Below are positions 34,122 to 44,900 of a DNA stretch of 64,000 nt, piece by piece (the first letter of the stretch is position 1; the number at the start of each line of letters is the position of its first letter). Under the pieces are notes generated by a model. That model searched no databases and was not told the origin of the DNA. It saw nothing but the letters and a program-made list of their open reading frames with translations. Source of the DNA: Panax quinquefolius (Eukaryota > Streptophyta > Magnoliopsida > Apiales > Araliaceae); NCBI GenBank assembly GCA_020205615.1, contig CM035162.1:36136464-36200463 (forward strand), in the 5' to 3' direction. The position numbers and the translations under genes were made by a program.

Positions 34122-34810
34122 GGTTTGAGAATGAGACCTTAAAAATGAATAAACACACACTCAATGCACAAAGAGAGTCTAATCTAACCTCTAAAATTGA
34201 GGAACTAGAAAAGACTATCTCTGCATGGAACAAATCCTCATCATCCATGGACTCCTGCTTCTCTGGTCGAGGAGGACATTCGATAGAAACGAAGCTTAGG
34301 CTTTGGGGAATCCATTTCGAGCCATGTGTGGAAAAGACAAAGGAAACTAGCACTAGTAATGCCTCAAGTTTTAGTAGAAGCATTACCTTTGTGAAATCCT
34401 CACAGAAGGAAGAACAAGTTCAACCTTGTCCTACTGTCTCCATTCATACTCAAAGGAGTAAAGGATCTCATGCTGGTCTGGGATTCATAAAAGAGAAGAG
34501 TAACCTAACCTCTACTCACCAACCTCGAAGAATCGTAGAGTCAAGCAAGACCAACTCTACGAATCAACTGGGAAGGTACAGTAGATGTAAGGCACACTCA
34601 TCACTATTTATGAAATCCAAGGACACGTGGAAGAATGAGAATCAGTTTAACAGAAGGACAACTAAAGAACCACACAAGTCCAAATGGAGGATGAATCATC
34701 ATACATACACAGACATGCATCATACTAGATGTTTTATATGTAATAAATATGGTCACAAGGCTGCCAAGTGTTATTATAATTCCATGCATGTAAGACCCAA
34801 GATTAAATAG
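34118..34810 (+). pseudogene. SIRE-like Gag C-terminal extension, second zinc knuckle
   Basis: Overlaps the previous frame by four bases in another frame, so one frameshift separates them. It starts as a coiled coil (SNLTSKIEELEKTISAW), then Ser/Thr-rich linker, then CFICNKYGHKAAKC (about 34732-34773), an intact CCHC knuckle. A TAG at 34808 falls between KIK and IWVPKG, where Gln is expected. Such a Gag extension with a second knuckle is known from SIRE-type elements. Confidence 0.8.
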
Positions 34811-35322
34811 ATTTGGGTCCCCAAAGGCACTAACAAAGAAGAACCCATGCAAATATGAGTACCAAAATGAAGGTTCAATGTTTTGACAGGAAAAGAGCTC
34901 CACGATCACTACATGGTATCTGGACAGTGGATGCTCAAGGCACATAACCAGGAACAAAGCCCTTCTATCTAACTACATAGAGAAGGAGGGTCCCTCAGTT
35001 ATCGTTGGAGACAACGGCTCGGGCAAGACAAGAGGATACGACTCTGCTGGCAATGGTGCAGTATCTTTCAGCAAGGTAGCATATGTAGAAGGTCTCCAAT
35101 ACAACCTTCTAAGCATCAGCCAACTCTGCGACAAGGGTCATCAAGTGACATTCCTCAACAACCAATGTCAAGTCAGAGATTTGAAGACATCTGTTGTAAA
35201 GCTAACCGGGACAAGAGAAGGAAATGTCTACACAGTGGATCTTGGTCAACTAAGCTCAGATGAAACAATATGTTTTCCAGCAAAAGCATCTGAAGAAATG
35301 AGTCAAGCTATGGCATGAGCGG
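34811..35322 (+). pseudogene. SIRE-like aspartic protease region
   Basis: The frame reads WYLDSGCSRHITRNKALLSN from about 34914, with the copia active-site Asp in DSG at 34923-34931, then GDNGSGKTRGYDSAGNG and NLLSISQLCDKGHQVTF. The protease cuts the polyprotein. The frame hits TGA at about 35317 because one base is shifted relative to the integrase start (LWHERLSHL in the next frame). Confidence 0.85.
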
Positions 35323-36339
35323 TTGTCTCACTTAAAACTTCAAGAGTATGTCCAAACCGGCATCAAAAGATCTCGTAATTTGGTCTACCTAAGTTTAACC
35401 GTAAAAGAAAGGCCATGCAATACCTGTCAGCTTGGAAAGGAAACCAGAAGCTCATTCAAAAGCAAAACTGCCAACTCTATCGACAAGCCCCTGCAGTTGC
35501 TTCACATGGATCTATTTGGGCCAATTCCAACAACTAGTTTTGGAGGAAAAATATACTCTCTAGTTATAGTCGACGACTACACCAGATTCACATGGGTATT
35601 TTTCCTAACTTCAAATGATGAAACGAGCTCCCAGTTAATCAAGATGTTCAGACTGGTGATGAACGAGAAAGGAGAAAAAATCAAGGCCATAAGGAGTGAT
35701 CACGGCAGAGAATTTGACTTCTCAGAAATGGACCAGTTCTGCACAGACAACGAGATCAGTCATAACTTCTCAGCTCCACAAACTCCTCAACAAAATGGAG
35801 TAACTGAAAGAAAGAAAAGAACATTGATAGAAGCTGGAAGAACTCTACTTGCAGCAGCTCATCTGCCTGAATACTTCTGGGCAGAAGTTGTCAACACTGC
35901 ATGCTACACGCAGAACAGATCACTGATACACTCTACGATCAAGAAGATGCCCTACGAACTATGGAAAAGAAGAAAGCCAAGTGTCAGCTACTTTCATGAT
36001 TTCGGTACAGTGTATGCTACATTCTCAACAATGGAAAGCGAGACGACAAAATTTCATTGAAGTCGAATGAAGGAATCTTTCTTGGATATGCCACGCATGA
36101 CGGTGAGGCTTACAGTGTTCAACAAAAAGACACTGAGTGTTGAAGTCTCAATTCATATCATCTTCGATGAAATAAACTCAGACAACACAGTGCTTCAAGA
36201 CACTACGACCGATAGTGCAGACACTACGAATGAAATCGTCGAACCCAACACTACGATCATAGTGCCAGATAGTGAAATCGTTGAGCAACAAAATGAGATC
36301 GTAGAGAGGTCTATGCAAGACAATAAACCTCCACACTAA
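35323..36339 (+). pseudogene. SIRE-like integrase
   Basis: The zinc-binding His pair (HERLSHL, about 35310-35330) is split by the frameshift; CNTCQLGK provides the Cys pair. The catalytic triad is complete: HMDLFGP (Asp 35509), RSDHGREF (Asp 35698) and NGVTERKKRTL (Glu 35806), giving D-35-E spacing. A stop after TTKFH (36058) and a shift lead into the C-terminal part (36067-36339, NKKTLSVEVSIHIIFDE). This holds several CACTACGA/ATCGTAGAG words and ends in TAA where Gln is expected. Integrase inserts the cDNA copy. Confidence 0.88.
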
Positions 36340-38048
36340 GAAGAAGATATAGATCTTAAAGACTTAAGACAAGAAGGCATCAGGATAGATGTCCCAACTG
36401 GTAACAGATGGGCCAGAGATCACACTCAGGATCTAATCATTGGAGATCTGAGTGCTAGAGTCAAAACAAGAGCTACTACTCAAAATGAATTCTTTTATCT
36501 AAGCTTCCTATCGCAAATAGAACCAAAGAAGATAGAGGATGCTATGGAAGACTCCAGTTGGATAGAAGCCATGCAGGAAGAATTCAACCAATTTGAACGA
36601 AGCAAAGTATGGAGATTGGTACCAAGACCAAAGAGTCATCCTGTCATTAGAACCAAGTGGGTCTTCAGAAACAAAATGGATGAAGATGGAGTTATAACCA
36701 GGAACAAGGCAAGATTAGTGGAAAAGGGCTATTCTCAAGAAGAAGGCATTGACTACGATGAGACATTTGCACCTGTTTCCAGACTAGAAGAATTCAGATC
36801 TTTCTTGCCTTTGCTGCTCACATGAAGTTCAAAGTCTTTCAGATGGATGTCAAAAGTGCATTCCTAAATGGAGAACTCCAAGAAGAAGTCTATGTAGAGC
36901 AACCTCCAGGTTTCATTAATCCATCTCTTTCCAATTATGTTTATAGATTAGACAAAGCCTTATATGGTCTTAAACAAGCACCTAGAGCATGGTATGAAAC
37001 TCTAACTAACTTCTTAATTAAAAATGGGTTTACTAGAGGTAGAGTAGATACCACACTGTTTCTTAAAAAGCATAAAGAAAAAGTCTTATTAGTTCAAATA
37101 TATGTTGATGATATTATTTTTGGTTCTACTGACGAAAAGTTATGCAAGAGATTCTCTAAGCTGATGCAGAGCAAGTTTGAAATGAGCATGATGGGTGAGC
37201 TGAATTTCTTACTTGGACTGTAAGTAAAGCAGACTGATGAAGGAATTTTTATAAACCAATCCAAATACATCAAAGACTTACTCAAAAAGTATGACATGGA
37301 ATCAGCCTCTCCCATGAAAACACCAATTGCTCCTGTAACCAAGTTTGACAAAGATGAAAAAGGTAAAAGTATTGATATAACTCAATACAGAGGTATGATA
37401 GGCTCTCTTCTATATCTAACTGCCAGTAGACCAGATACAATGTTTGCAACATGCATATATGCTAGATTTCAGGCAAATCCTAAAGAATCACATTTAACTG
37501 TTGTAAAGAGGATTTTTAGGTATCTCAAGGGTACACCTCACTTGGGGCTTTGGTACCCCAAGGAGTCCTCTTTTGAACTAACAGGATACACAGATGCTAA
37601 TTTTGTAGGCTGCAAAATAGATAGAAAGAGTACCAGTGGCACCTGTCAATTGCTAGGAAACAGACTTGTGTCCTGGTTTAGCAAGAAGCAAAACTCAATA
37701 TCTACTTCAACTGCAGAAGCTAAATACATTGCTGCTGGCAGCTGCTGTGCTCAGATCCTATGGATGAGAAATTAGCTAGTTGACTATGGGTTTGATTTCA
37801 AATATATTCTCATTCACTGTGATAACATAAGTGCCATAGCAATAACTCATAATCCTGTTATGCATTCTACGACTAAGCATATAGAAATAAGGTATCACTT
37901 CATTAGGAATCATGTGCAAAATGGAACTATATCTTTACAATATATCCCTATTGAAAATCAAATTTCTGATGATTTTACAAAACCTCTAGATGAATCCAGA
38001 TTTAATAAGTTAATAAGTGAGCTAGGCATGCTAAATCTACAACCATAA
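36340..38048 (+). pseudogene. SIRE-like reverse transcriptase and RNase H
   Basis: Starts with the copia RT entry ([53 protein letters not shown]). A frameshift near 36822 leads to [34 protein letters not shown] and the catalytic [10 protein letters not shown] (37101-37130). TAA at 37221 and TAG at 37773 fall at likely Gln positions. RNase H follows: GYTDANFVG, STAEAKYIAAGSC, CDNISAI and a typical end SELGMLNLQP, with a normal stop at 38046. Nearly complete domains, but at least three breaks. Confidence 0.9.
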
Positions 38049-38797
38049 AATATATGCTCTAGATTGTGCTAACCATAATGAATACAAAAGGTCAACTCAA
38101 AATCATAGACATGATCAAGGGAAGTCCACGATCGTAGAGCTGAAGAGACAAAACCACCTCAACGATCGTAGCAAAGACTCAACCATCGTAGAGCAGACTC
38201 GCCAATGACAAAAGTCCCATCAACAAAGCAAGAGTGCATTCTGTGATGATAAGCTTCTAAATATAGCAATCCCTCTGATAAGCGCCTTAGGAACAAACCT
38301 AACCCTTGACTCACTCCAAGAGGTTGTCCCTTCCTGAGTTACCTTAAAAGAATGCTATGTAAAAAACTCATCACAAGGATCCGGTCAAACTCGAAGATCG
38401 TAAATCAGACACGACGAATGCTGTACAGACTCAACGATCGTAGATCAGACACGACGAACGCTGGACAGACTCGATGATCGTAGATCAGACTCGACAAATG
38501 CAAAGCACTCAACGATCACTAAACTACCTCAACGATTGTAGTCCTCCCTAAGGACACCTCAGCTCTGCAGGAGCCAAGGGCAAATCAGTACAATCCTTAT
38601 CAGTCAAAATCGTAGAGCTAAACAAAAGTTGACACCTATCCCACTAAGAAAAAAGGAGAGAGGGAAGTTACAAGTACAAAATGAAATCGTATTTTTGAAA
38701 TCATAAGTTCAAAAGATCATCTCTCACATTTTCTCTCAAAGTAGAAGCCCTAAATCGAGGAAAGCTCAGTCAAATCTCACTTCCAGCAATAAAATCA
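38049..38797 (+). other. Spacer between pol and ORF3, with tandem units
   Basis: No open frame. It carries ACGATCGTAG at about 38128, 38162 and 38434 and diverged copies elsewhere. About 38388-38520 is a roughly 47-bp tandem array (ATCGTAGATCAGACACGACG-like, three copies). It would be part of the RNA ahead of ORF3, but no splice acceptor can be assigned with confidence. Confidence 0.65.
38388..38520 (+). repeat. 47-bp tandem repeat with ATCGTAGATCAGAC
   Basis: Three imperfect units: ...AGATCGTAAATCAGAC, ...CGATCGTAGATCAGAC and ...TGATCGTAGATCAGAC, each followed by ACGACGAATGCTG-like sequence and spaced about 47 bases. Confidence 0.75.
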
Positions 38798-41700
38798 ATG
38801 GCGTCATCCAGTATTATCTCAGGCTACAGACTCTATTTTGATGAGTTCAAAACAGCTCAACCCAAGTTCCACAAGACTCTAGCCTTACTGAAGAAGGCAG
38901 GTCTTGAAGAAGCCTTGAGCACAAATACATTAATTTATCCAATGTTAGTGAAAGAGTTCTACAGGAATGGAGTATTTGAAAACGACATCATCACTACAAG
39001 AGTAAGGGATGTGGTAATCAGACTGATGGCCGAAGACATCAACCTCGCCCTAGGTCTCAAAAATGAAGGGCATCCATTCTTAGATAGCGTTGACTTCCAA
39101 GAGGGACTTAGAAGAATGCATCACAAGAAACTCCCCTCTGTGAAAGGGTACAAGAAGAAGGAGTTCCCACAGAGGTATGAATTTCTAGCCGATATAGTTG
39201 GAAAATGTATATGCTGCAAGAGCTCGGGTCATGACTCTGTGAATGAAGTTCAACTTAGGCTCATGATTACCATGAGTTATGGAATACAACTCAACTATGG
39301 AGCCCTATTGCTCGCGTGGATTGGTAAGTGGATCGTAAACTCAAAGAAATCGAAAAGCCCTCAAAAGATGCTATATGGGTGATTCATAAGTATCATTCTA
39401 CAATCAGCCCTGGGTGACAAAATTGGGGATGAAGAAGGAGAAGCTATCAACCCAAACAGACGTATGACCCAGAAACTGTTTGAAAATTGGAAGAGGAACC
39501 CAGCTGAGTATGTTCGAATGATGACCGAATCAAGTGGAAGAACTGGGGATCTGAAGGACTCAGGCTTTCCAGGAAACATGTATGTGGTCAGGGAGATCGA
39601 AGAAGAAGAAGAAGCCAACAAAGAAGAACCCTCTGTTCTTACCAGAAAGAGCAATGGCAATAAGAAGCTAAAGGCTAGACTGGTAGAAGAGCCTCAAGGA
39701 TCTACCACTGATATACCTATAGAGTCCTCTGATATAAAGACTCTGAGGATGCTAAGAAGAAAGCAGCAGCAAGATGAAGCAGATGAGGATTACGCTACCA
39801 TATCCCAGATCCTGAAGAAGAACAAAGTTGGTCATAAGTCCAAAAGGCCATTAGTCACCTCAATCGTAGAGTCTCTACTGTTCGTAGAGACCAGACCAAG
39901 CATGGCAGGCAAGGAAGCAGCTGCTTCAAGCATAATGGCTATTGAACAGGACAAAACTGAGAATCAAGAAAGTCCCAAAGTTGTGGCTAAGCCTAGCAAA
40001 TCAAGGAGAAAGCTGGTTAAGAAGTACATTCTTGAAAATAAAAAAGTGCTCAAGAAGGAAGCAAAGAGTATGGTTGCCAAGAAGGAACTATCCAGAGCAA
40101 GTCAAGAGGACAGTGCTCTAGCTGAGGGGGAGATCCCTGAAATTCTCATGATAGAGAATACACCAGCTGAGGGGGAGATGCTTGAAACTCAAGAAGATGC
40201 TCCACTTGAGGGGGAGTTTTTGAGCTTACATGAAGATGCTTAAGTTGAGGGGGAGCCTCAGGATATCTCCATGACAGAAGGAGAGGTCCCTGCTATAAAT
40301 AAAGAAGAACCAGTGTCAGATCATCAAGAGACCATTGAGATAATGGAATCCTCCAACAAAGACAGAGAAGAGGAAGAAGATGATGATGATCTTCAGATCA
40401 CTGGTGTGGGCAAAGATGGGTATAGAAGCTATCTCTACAATCAGATGTTCTCATACCTACCCATGATGCCATACCATCAAGCTCAAATCCTTAACTCTTG
40501 GGATCACATGTTCTGGAGCTTCAAAGAGTATCCAGCCATCTCAGTATTGGCTCATGGATTTCCAGGGAGATTCAATTTTGCCAAGAAGTTGATTACCAAC
40601 AAATCTTCCTCAAAGGATAAACTTGAGGTACTGTCTATCCCTACCCAATTCAGAATTAATCACTTGTCATCATCCTCATTTAGTCAATTCTCTGAATTCC
40701 CTTGATGGTTGGAAGTGACTTAATCCAGTAAATCAATTTCCAGTTGTAGAATCCCAAAATTCTATAACTGAGGAACCAAATGTAGTCAACTTCATTTTGG
40801 TCCCACAAACCACCACCTCTACGATTCCTAACTCTAGCCCCATCGTAGAGTCCCAAATTGAAATTGTAGAGCCACATATTCCAGACATCGAAACACAGGC
40901 CCCTCCATCATACATACCATCCTCCTCCTCCAATGACTACTTTAATCTTGATCTTGCTCTCTACTCACTGCAAGATAAATCCCAAAAAATAACCCCTCCA
41001 TTCAACAATCCTCAAACCAATGATACTCTCCCAAATCTGCCCACGAAGGATGACTTAAAGGAACCATCCAAGAACATGGTCAAGAACATAGAAGAAAGCC
41101 TGGAATCTCACTCCGACCACATTCATATCCGGCTAAATCAAATGATCACAGCTGTAAATAATTTTCTTGGCACTATGAACGCTGAGCTTACAAAGAAGCT
41201 GAGGGAAATTATCCAAGAAATTCTTAAGAGCATGAAGGAAAGAGATGAGATTCACTTCTAGATAGCCACCAAGCAAAGAGAGGCTGTTCTTGAAATGCAA
41301 AAACATCAAGAAGTTCAAAATAAACTTATGCTGGAGAACATCATCAAGTTAAAAGCTTCAGTCCAAGAATTCCAAAAATCTTATGTTAATCAGAAACGAC
41401 AGAATGACATTGTTTTCACTGACCTCCGAAACAAAGAAGTTAGATATGAAATCTAGATCAAGGAAAGTCGAGAGGACATTGCTCAGACACAAAACCAACT
41501 GAACAAGCTTGTCCAAGGAGTGAATCGACTATCTGCAGACATTCGAACCCTTGCTGTTGATATAAAGGGGGAGAATAAAGGGAAAGGAGTTCAAGGAGCA
41601 CAGGGAGATCAGGGCAGAGGCAGAGGAGGTCAAGGAAACCAAGAATGGGGAAGAGGACAATTTTCACAAAGCCCTCCTGCAAGACAGTTCCACCAACAGA

Positions 41701-41975
41701 CTCCACGATCGAGCAATCAGACTCAACAATTTGATCAGCAGGAAGTCTTGATGGCTCAGCCTTTAAGAAGTCAAGGGCCAACTACCAGCTCACAAAATGT
41801 GACCACCAAAGGCCTAAGAATGCCAATTGGAGATCTAGCATTCATGAACAGGCATGATCACAACCCGATAGTAAGTCCAAGTGAGCTGAAAGAGTTAGCT
41901 AGAAGGGATGAAGCTAGCAGAAAAAGAAGGGCTGAGGAGTATGCCAATCCTCCAAGGAAAAGGTCAAAGAAATAG
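38798..41975 (+). pseudogene. SIRE-type third ORF (so-called env-like), broken
   Basis: One long frame of about 1060 codons, broken by TGA at 39380, TAA at 40241, a frameshift between 40680 and 40797, and TAG at about 41259 and 41453. The N-terminal part (IYPMLVKEFYRNG, then DINLALGLKNEGHPF) resembles the LVREFY-type domain often found in plant retroelement ORFs. A lysine-rich part and an acidic EGE repeat (about 40117-40300) follow. Near 41080-41530 it is Gln/Glu/Lys-rich and probably coiled-coil, then RGRGGQGNQEWGRGQF. It ends KRRAEEYANPPRKRSKK, a likely bipartite nuclear localisation signal. No signal peptide or convincing membrane segment is seen, so an envelope function is not supported by this sequence. 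Confidence 0.75.
40117..40300 (+). repeat. Short tandem units with GAGGGGGAG in ORF3
   Basis: GAGGGGGAG occurs at about 40126, 40171, 40209 and 40247, with a diverged GAAGGAGAG at about 40278. It encodes the EGE word and resembles a polypurine tract, though the real one lies at 42174. Confidence 0.7.
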
Positions 41976-42173
41976 AGATAAGTTGAAACTTTAAATTCTT
42001 ATTGATGTAAAGCTAAACTGCAATATTTCTTGAACATCAATAAATTCATGCTTATTCTCTAGAAATTTCAAATTTGCTCCTTTGAAATACTAAGTCATGT
42101 TTAAATTTCATGCAAATGCATCTAGACACTAATAATCATGACAACAAATCTCCTTAGTTATGTCAACATCAAA

Positions 42174-42184
42174 TAGGGGGAGAT
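42174..42184 (+). other. Polypurine tract of SIRE-like element
   Basis: ATAGGGGGAGAT directly before TGTTGGGAG, the 3' LTR start. Typical plus-strand primer of copia elements. Confidence 0.85.
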
Positions 42185-43714
42185 TGTTGGGAGAATGCAT
42201 ATTATGATTTGATGTTTTAATGTATATGCTCATGATTAGTTGTAAAGTCCTTCAAGTAAGATATGTACAAGGACTTAGTGATATATCAAATTTGTTAGGT
42301 TGATCTAAGCTCTTAACTTGTATCATTCTTTTATAGAATGTATAGATAGAAAGATCAAAGCTGTTAGGTTGATCTTGAGATGTAATAGATAGGCTTCGAA
42401 GAAGTCAGTGTATAAATCTGATCAACATTGCAGAAGTCAAGGCAGAAATGTAGAGCTTCAAAGATCGTAGTGTGCCTGCCTTGAAGGGCTTCTTCGAAAA
42501 TCGTAGAGTGGTCTCAACGTTTGCCGAGCCAACTCAACGATCGTAGTGTGCTGAAGGAAACGTAGAGTTTACAAGTCAACGATCGTAGAGTGCTCTCGGA
42601 AACGTAGAGTTTACAACTCAAGCAAGTAAAGATCGTAGTGTGCAAAGACTTCAGAGAAATCGTAGTGCTCTCGGCTGATAGCATCAGACCAGGCACCAAG
42701 GCGACAAGTCACCATGATCTGAATCGTAGAGCATCTGTCTTGTGTCAGAGAACGTCGAGCCTCATGATTTATGTGGAAGACAGATTCCAACATAAGAGGA
42801 ATGGATTCTAAACGCTGCAGTACTCACCAGTCCCAAAGTCACAAGAAAATATCCTTAGTGTGCAACAAAGAGGCGTATTGAAGAAGCTAAGGAAAGTACC
42901 ATTGGTAAGGGGGAAAACACCTTTTCAGGTGTTAGGTGAGAAAGCGATCTGCGATGTCGTTGGTCCGTAATGCGCTTTGAAGATATGCGAAAAATGTCTC
43001 TATCAAAGATCGAGAAAGGTCAAACGCATTTAATGCCTCAACGGATGGATCCAATAGAAAGTTTTCAAGATCACATATATGCAAATCAAGCAGATGAGAG
43101 AGAGGCAAACAAGCATTGAACAAACAATGCAAACAACTCTCAAGCTCAACTCTACGATCCGAGAATTAGTAAAAGCTTGCTCACTACTCGCCTTTTCGAA
43201 CAAGTGCTTAAACAAAGAATCGAGTAGCAACCATTAAGAACTCAATATCTATCAATCAACTCGAAGAAGAGTACCAAGTCTGCTTTGGACTTGAAGAGTT
43301 CTAAGTGAATCGTAAGAGAGCCAAGTCTGCTTGGACTTGAAGAGTTCAAGAGTGAACTAAGAAGTTCTAGATCACGGTCTAAAAGGAATCACATGATTCG
43401 GAAGTTGTAAAAGACATCCTTAGTGGATATCCTACTCGTTGAGTAGAAGAGTGGACTAGGAGCTTTAAGTGCTCTGAATCACTTAAAACGACTGTGTCTT
43501 TTACATTCATACTATAACTGCTATATCTGCCATAACTGCTATAACTGTGTCATTCTCATAACTCCACTGCTTTGTAAAGGAGATTAAAACAAACATCAAT
43601 TCCACTAAGTTTTAATCATCATCAAAGAGCAAGTTTAAAATGAAAAGATTTTTTAAATATCTATTCAACCCCCCCCCCCTTCTAGATAACTATTGTGCCA
43701 ACTAGGAACTAACA
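42185..43714 (+). repeat. SIRE-like 3' LTR, 1530 bp
   Basis: Pairs with the 5' LTR over its length. Differences cluster: at 42945-43010 and 43180-43400 this copy has CG-containing words (GCGATGTCG, ATCGAGTAG, AATCGTAAG) where the 5' copy has CTG/CAG words (CTGTAGTGTCAG, ACTGAGTAG, AACTGTAAG). A C homopolymer at about 43671-43679 also differs. Confidence 0.93.
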
Positions 43715-43967
43715 ATAATCATACCAAGTCCATCTATGAACGTAGTTCAAGATGAATTTAATCACAATATAAGCATGAGGATGATGACAATGACATAATA
43801 ATTCAATAAAATAAGTTCAAGGATAAATTTTAAAGATTTATAATTTAATTTATCCAGAAATCAATAACGTCCAAATTGTCAACATGATACTGCTTTGTAG
43901 AGTAAAATTCAAGAATAATATTCATGTACCAAAAATAATTTGGACAGAAAAGAAATATATTTTTCAA

Positions 43968-44200
43968 GTAAATAGTACCCCGTGAATAGTACCCTGTGAA
44001 TAGTACTTTGGAAATAGTACCTCGTGAATAGTACCCCGACATGAAAAGTACCCCAAATACCCGAGTGAATAATATTCGGGTGAATAGTAATTTGGGTGAA
44101 TAGTAACTCGTGAATAGTACTCCGACACGAAAAGTGTCCCGAATACCCGAGTGAATAATACTAGAGTGAATAGTAACTCGTAAATAGTAACGAGTACAAA
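43968..44200 (-). repeat. Diverged GTGAATAGTACC array
   Basis: Copies of GTGAATAGTACCCC and GTGAATAGTAACTCG, with a duplicated longer unit containing CGAGTGAATAATA. Related to the gypsy-A array. Confidence 0.75.
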
Positions 44201-44890
44201 AGAAATGATATTTACGAAACTACAAATGAATTTTCACGCGCCATGCGGTAATCAACGTAGACAGATCATATCCATAATTTAATAAGGAATGAATACAAAG
44301 GATCATTCACCATGCATACGGTAGTCCACACTGCACAAAGTTATTCTAATGAATAATAAAGAATGGAATAACAAAAGAATTCACGGGCATGCGATGAATC
44401 GCATGCATGAAAGTTATTCCAACAGAGTAATAAATAATGGAACCGGGTTATGCGTGTAATACGCATGCAGACGTGATATTCTAATGTAATAATAAAGAAT
44501 GGAACCAAGTCATGCGTAATCCACACAAACAAGATATTCCAACAGAATAATAAAGAATGGAATAACAGAAGAATTTCACCATGTATGCGGTGCTTGCCGC
44601 ATGTATAAAGTTATTCCAACATAATAATAAAGAATGGAATAATGTAAGAATTTCACCATGTATGCGGTACCTCGTATAGACAGGTTATTCCAACATAATA
44701 ATAAAGAATGGAATAACAGAAGGTCTCTTCATGAATACGAAAGAAATAATACCCCTTACCTTAAAAGAAGACTGGATACTAGAATAGTGAGGTAGCAGAC
44801 TTCTCTTCTTCTTTCTCTCTATAATTTCTCTCTATAATAATTGCTCTATAGCTTTAGTGAATTGGTGAAAAATAATGAAGGAATGAGCTT

Positions 44891-44900
44891 CTATTTATAG
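44891..44900 (-). promoter_or_regulatory. TATA box of gypsy-C 3' LTR
   Basis: CTATTTATAG on +, i.e. CTATAAATAG on -, with GAGCTT just before it on + as in the other LTRs of the group. Confidence 0.45.

Larger units (their letters stand above)
31166..43714 (+). mobile_element. SIRE/Maximus-like Ty1/copia element, 12.5 kb
   Basis: Complete structure: LTRs 31166-32691 and 42185-43714, target duplication ATAAT (31161-31165; 43715-43719), PBS, gag, pol, a third ORF and a polypurine tract. The order PR-INT-RT-RH is copia. The long LTRs, extended Gag with a second zinc knuckle and large post-pol ORF fit the SIRE/Maximus lineage. Gag, pol and ORF3 all carry stops or frameshifts, so this copy appears non-autonomous. 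The LTR pair is similar over its full length, with clustered differences. Confidence 0.93.

Noticed and set aside
34604..34957. 117-codon opposite-strand frame over the SIRE Gag-protease junction
   Set aside because: Shadow of the zinc knuckle and protease coding strand.
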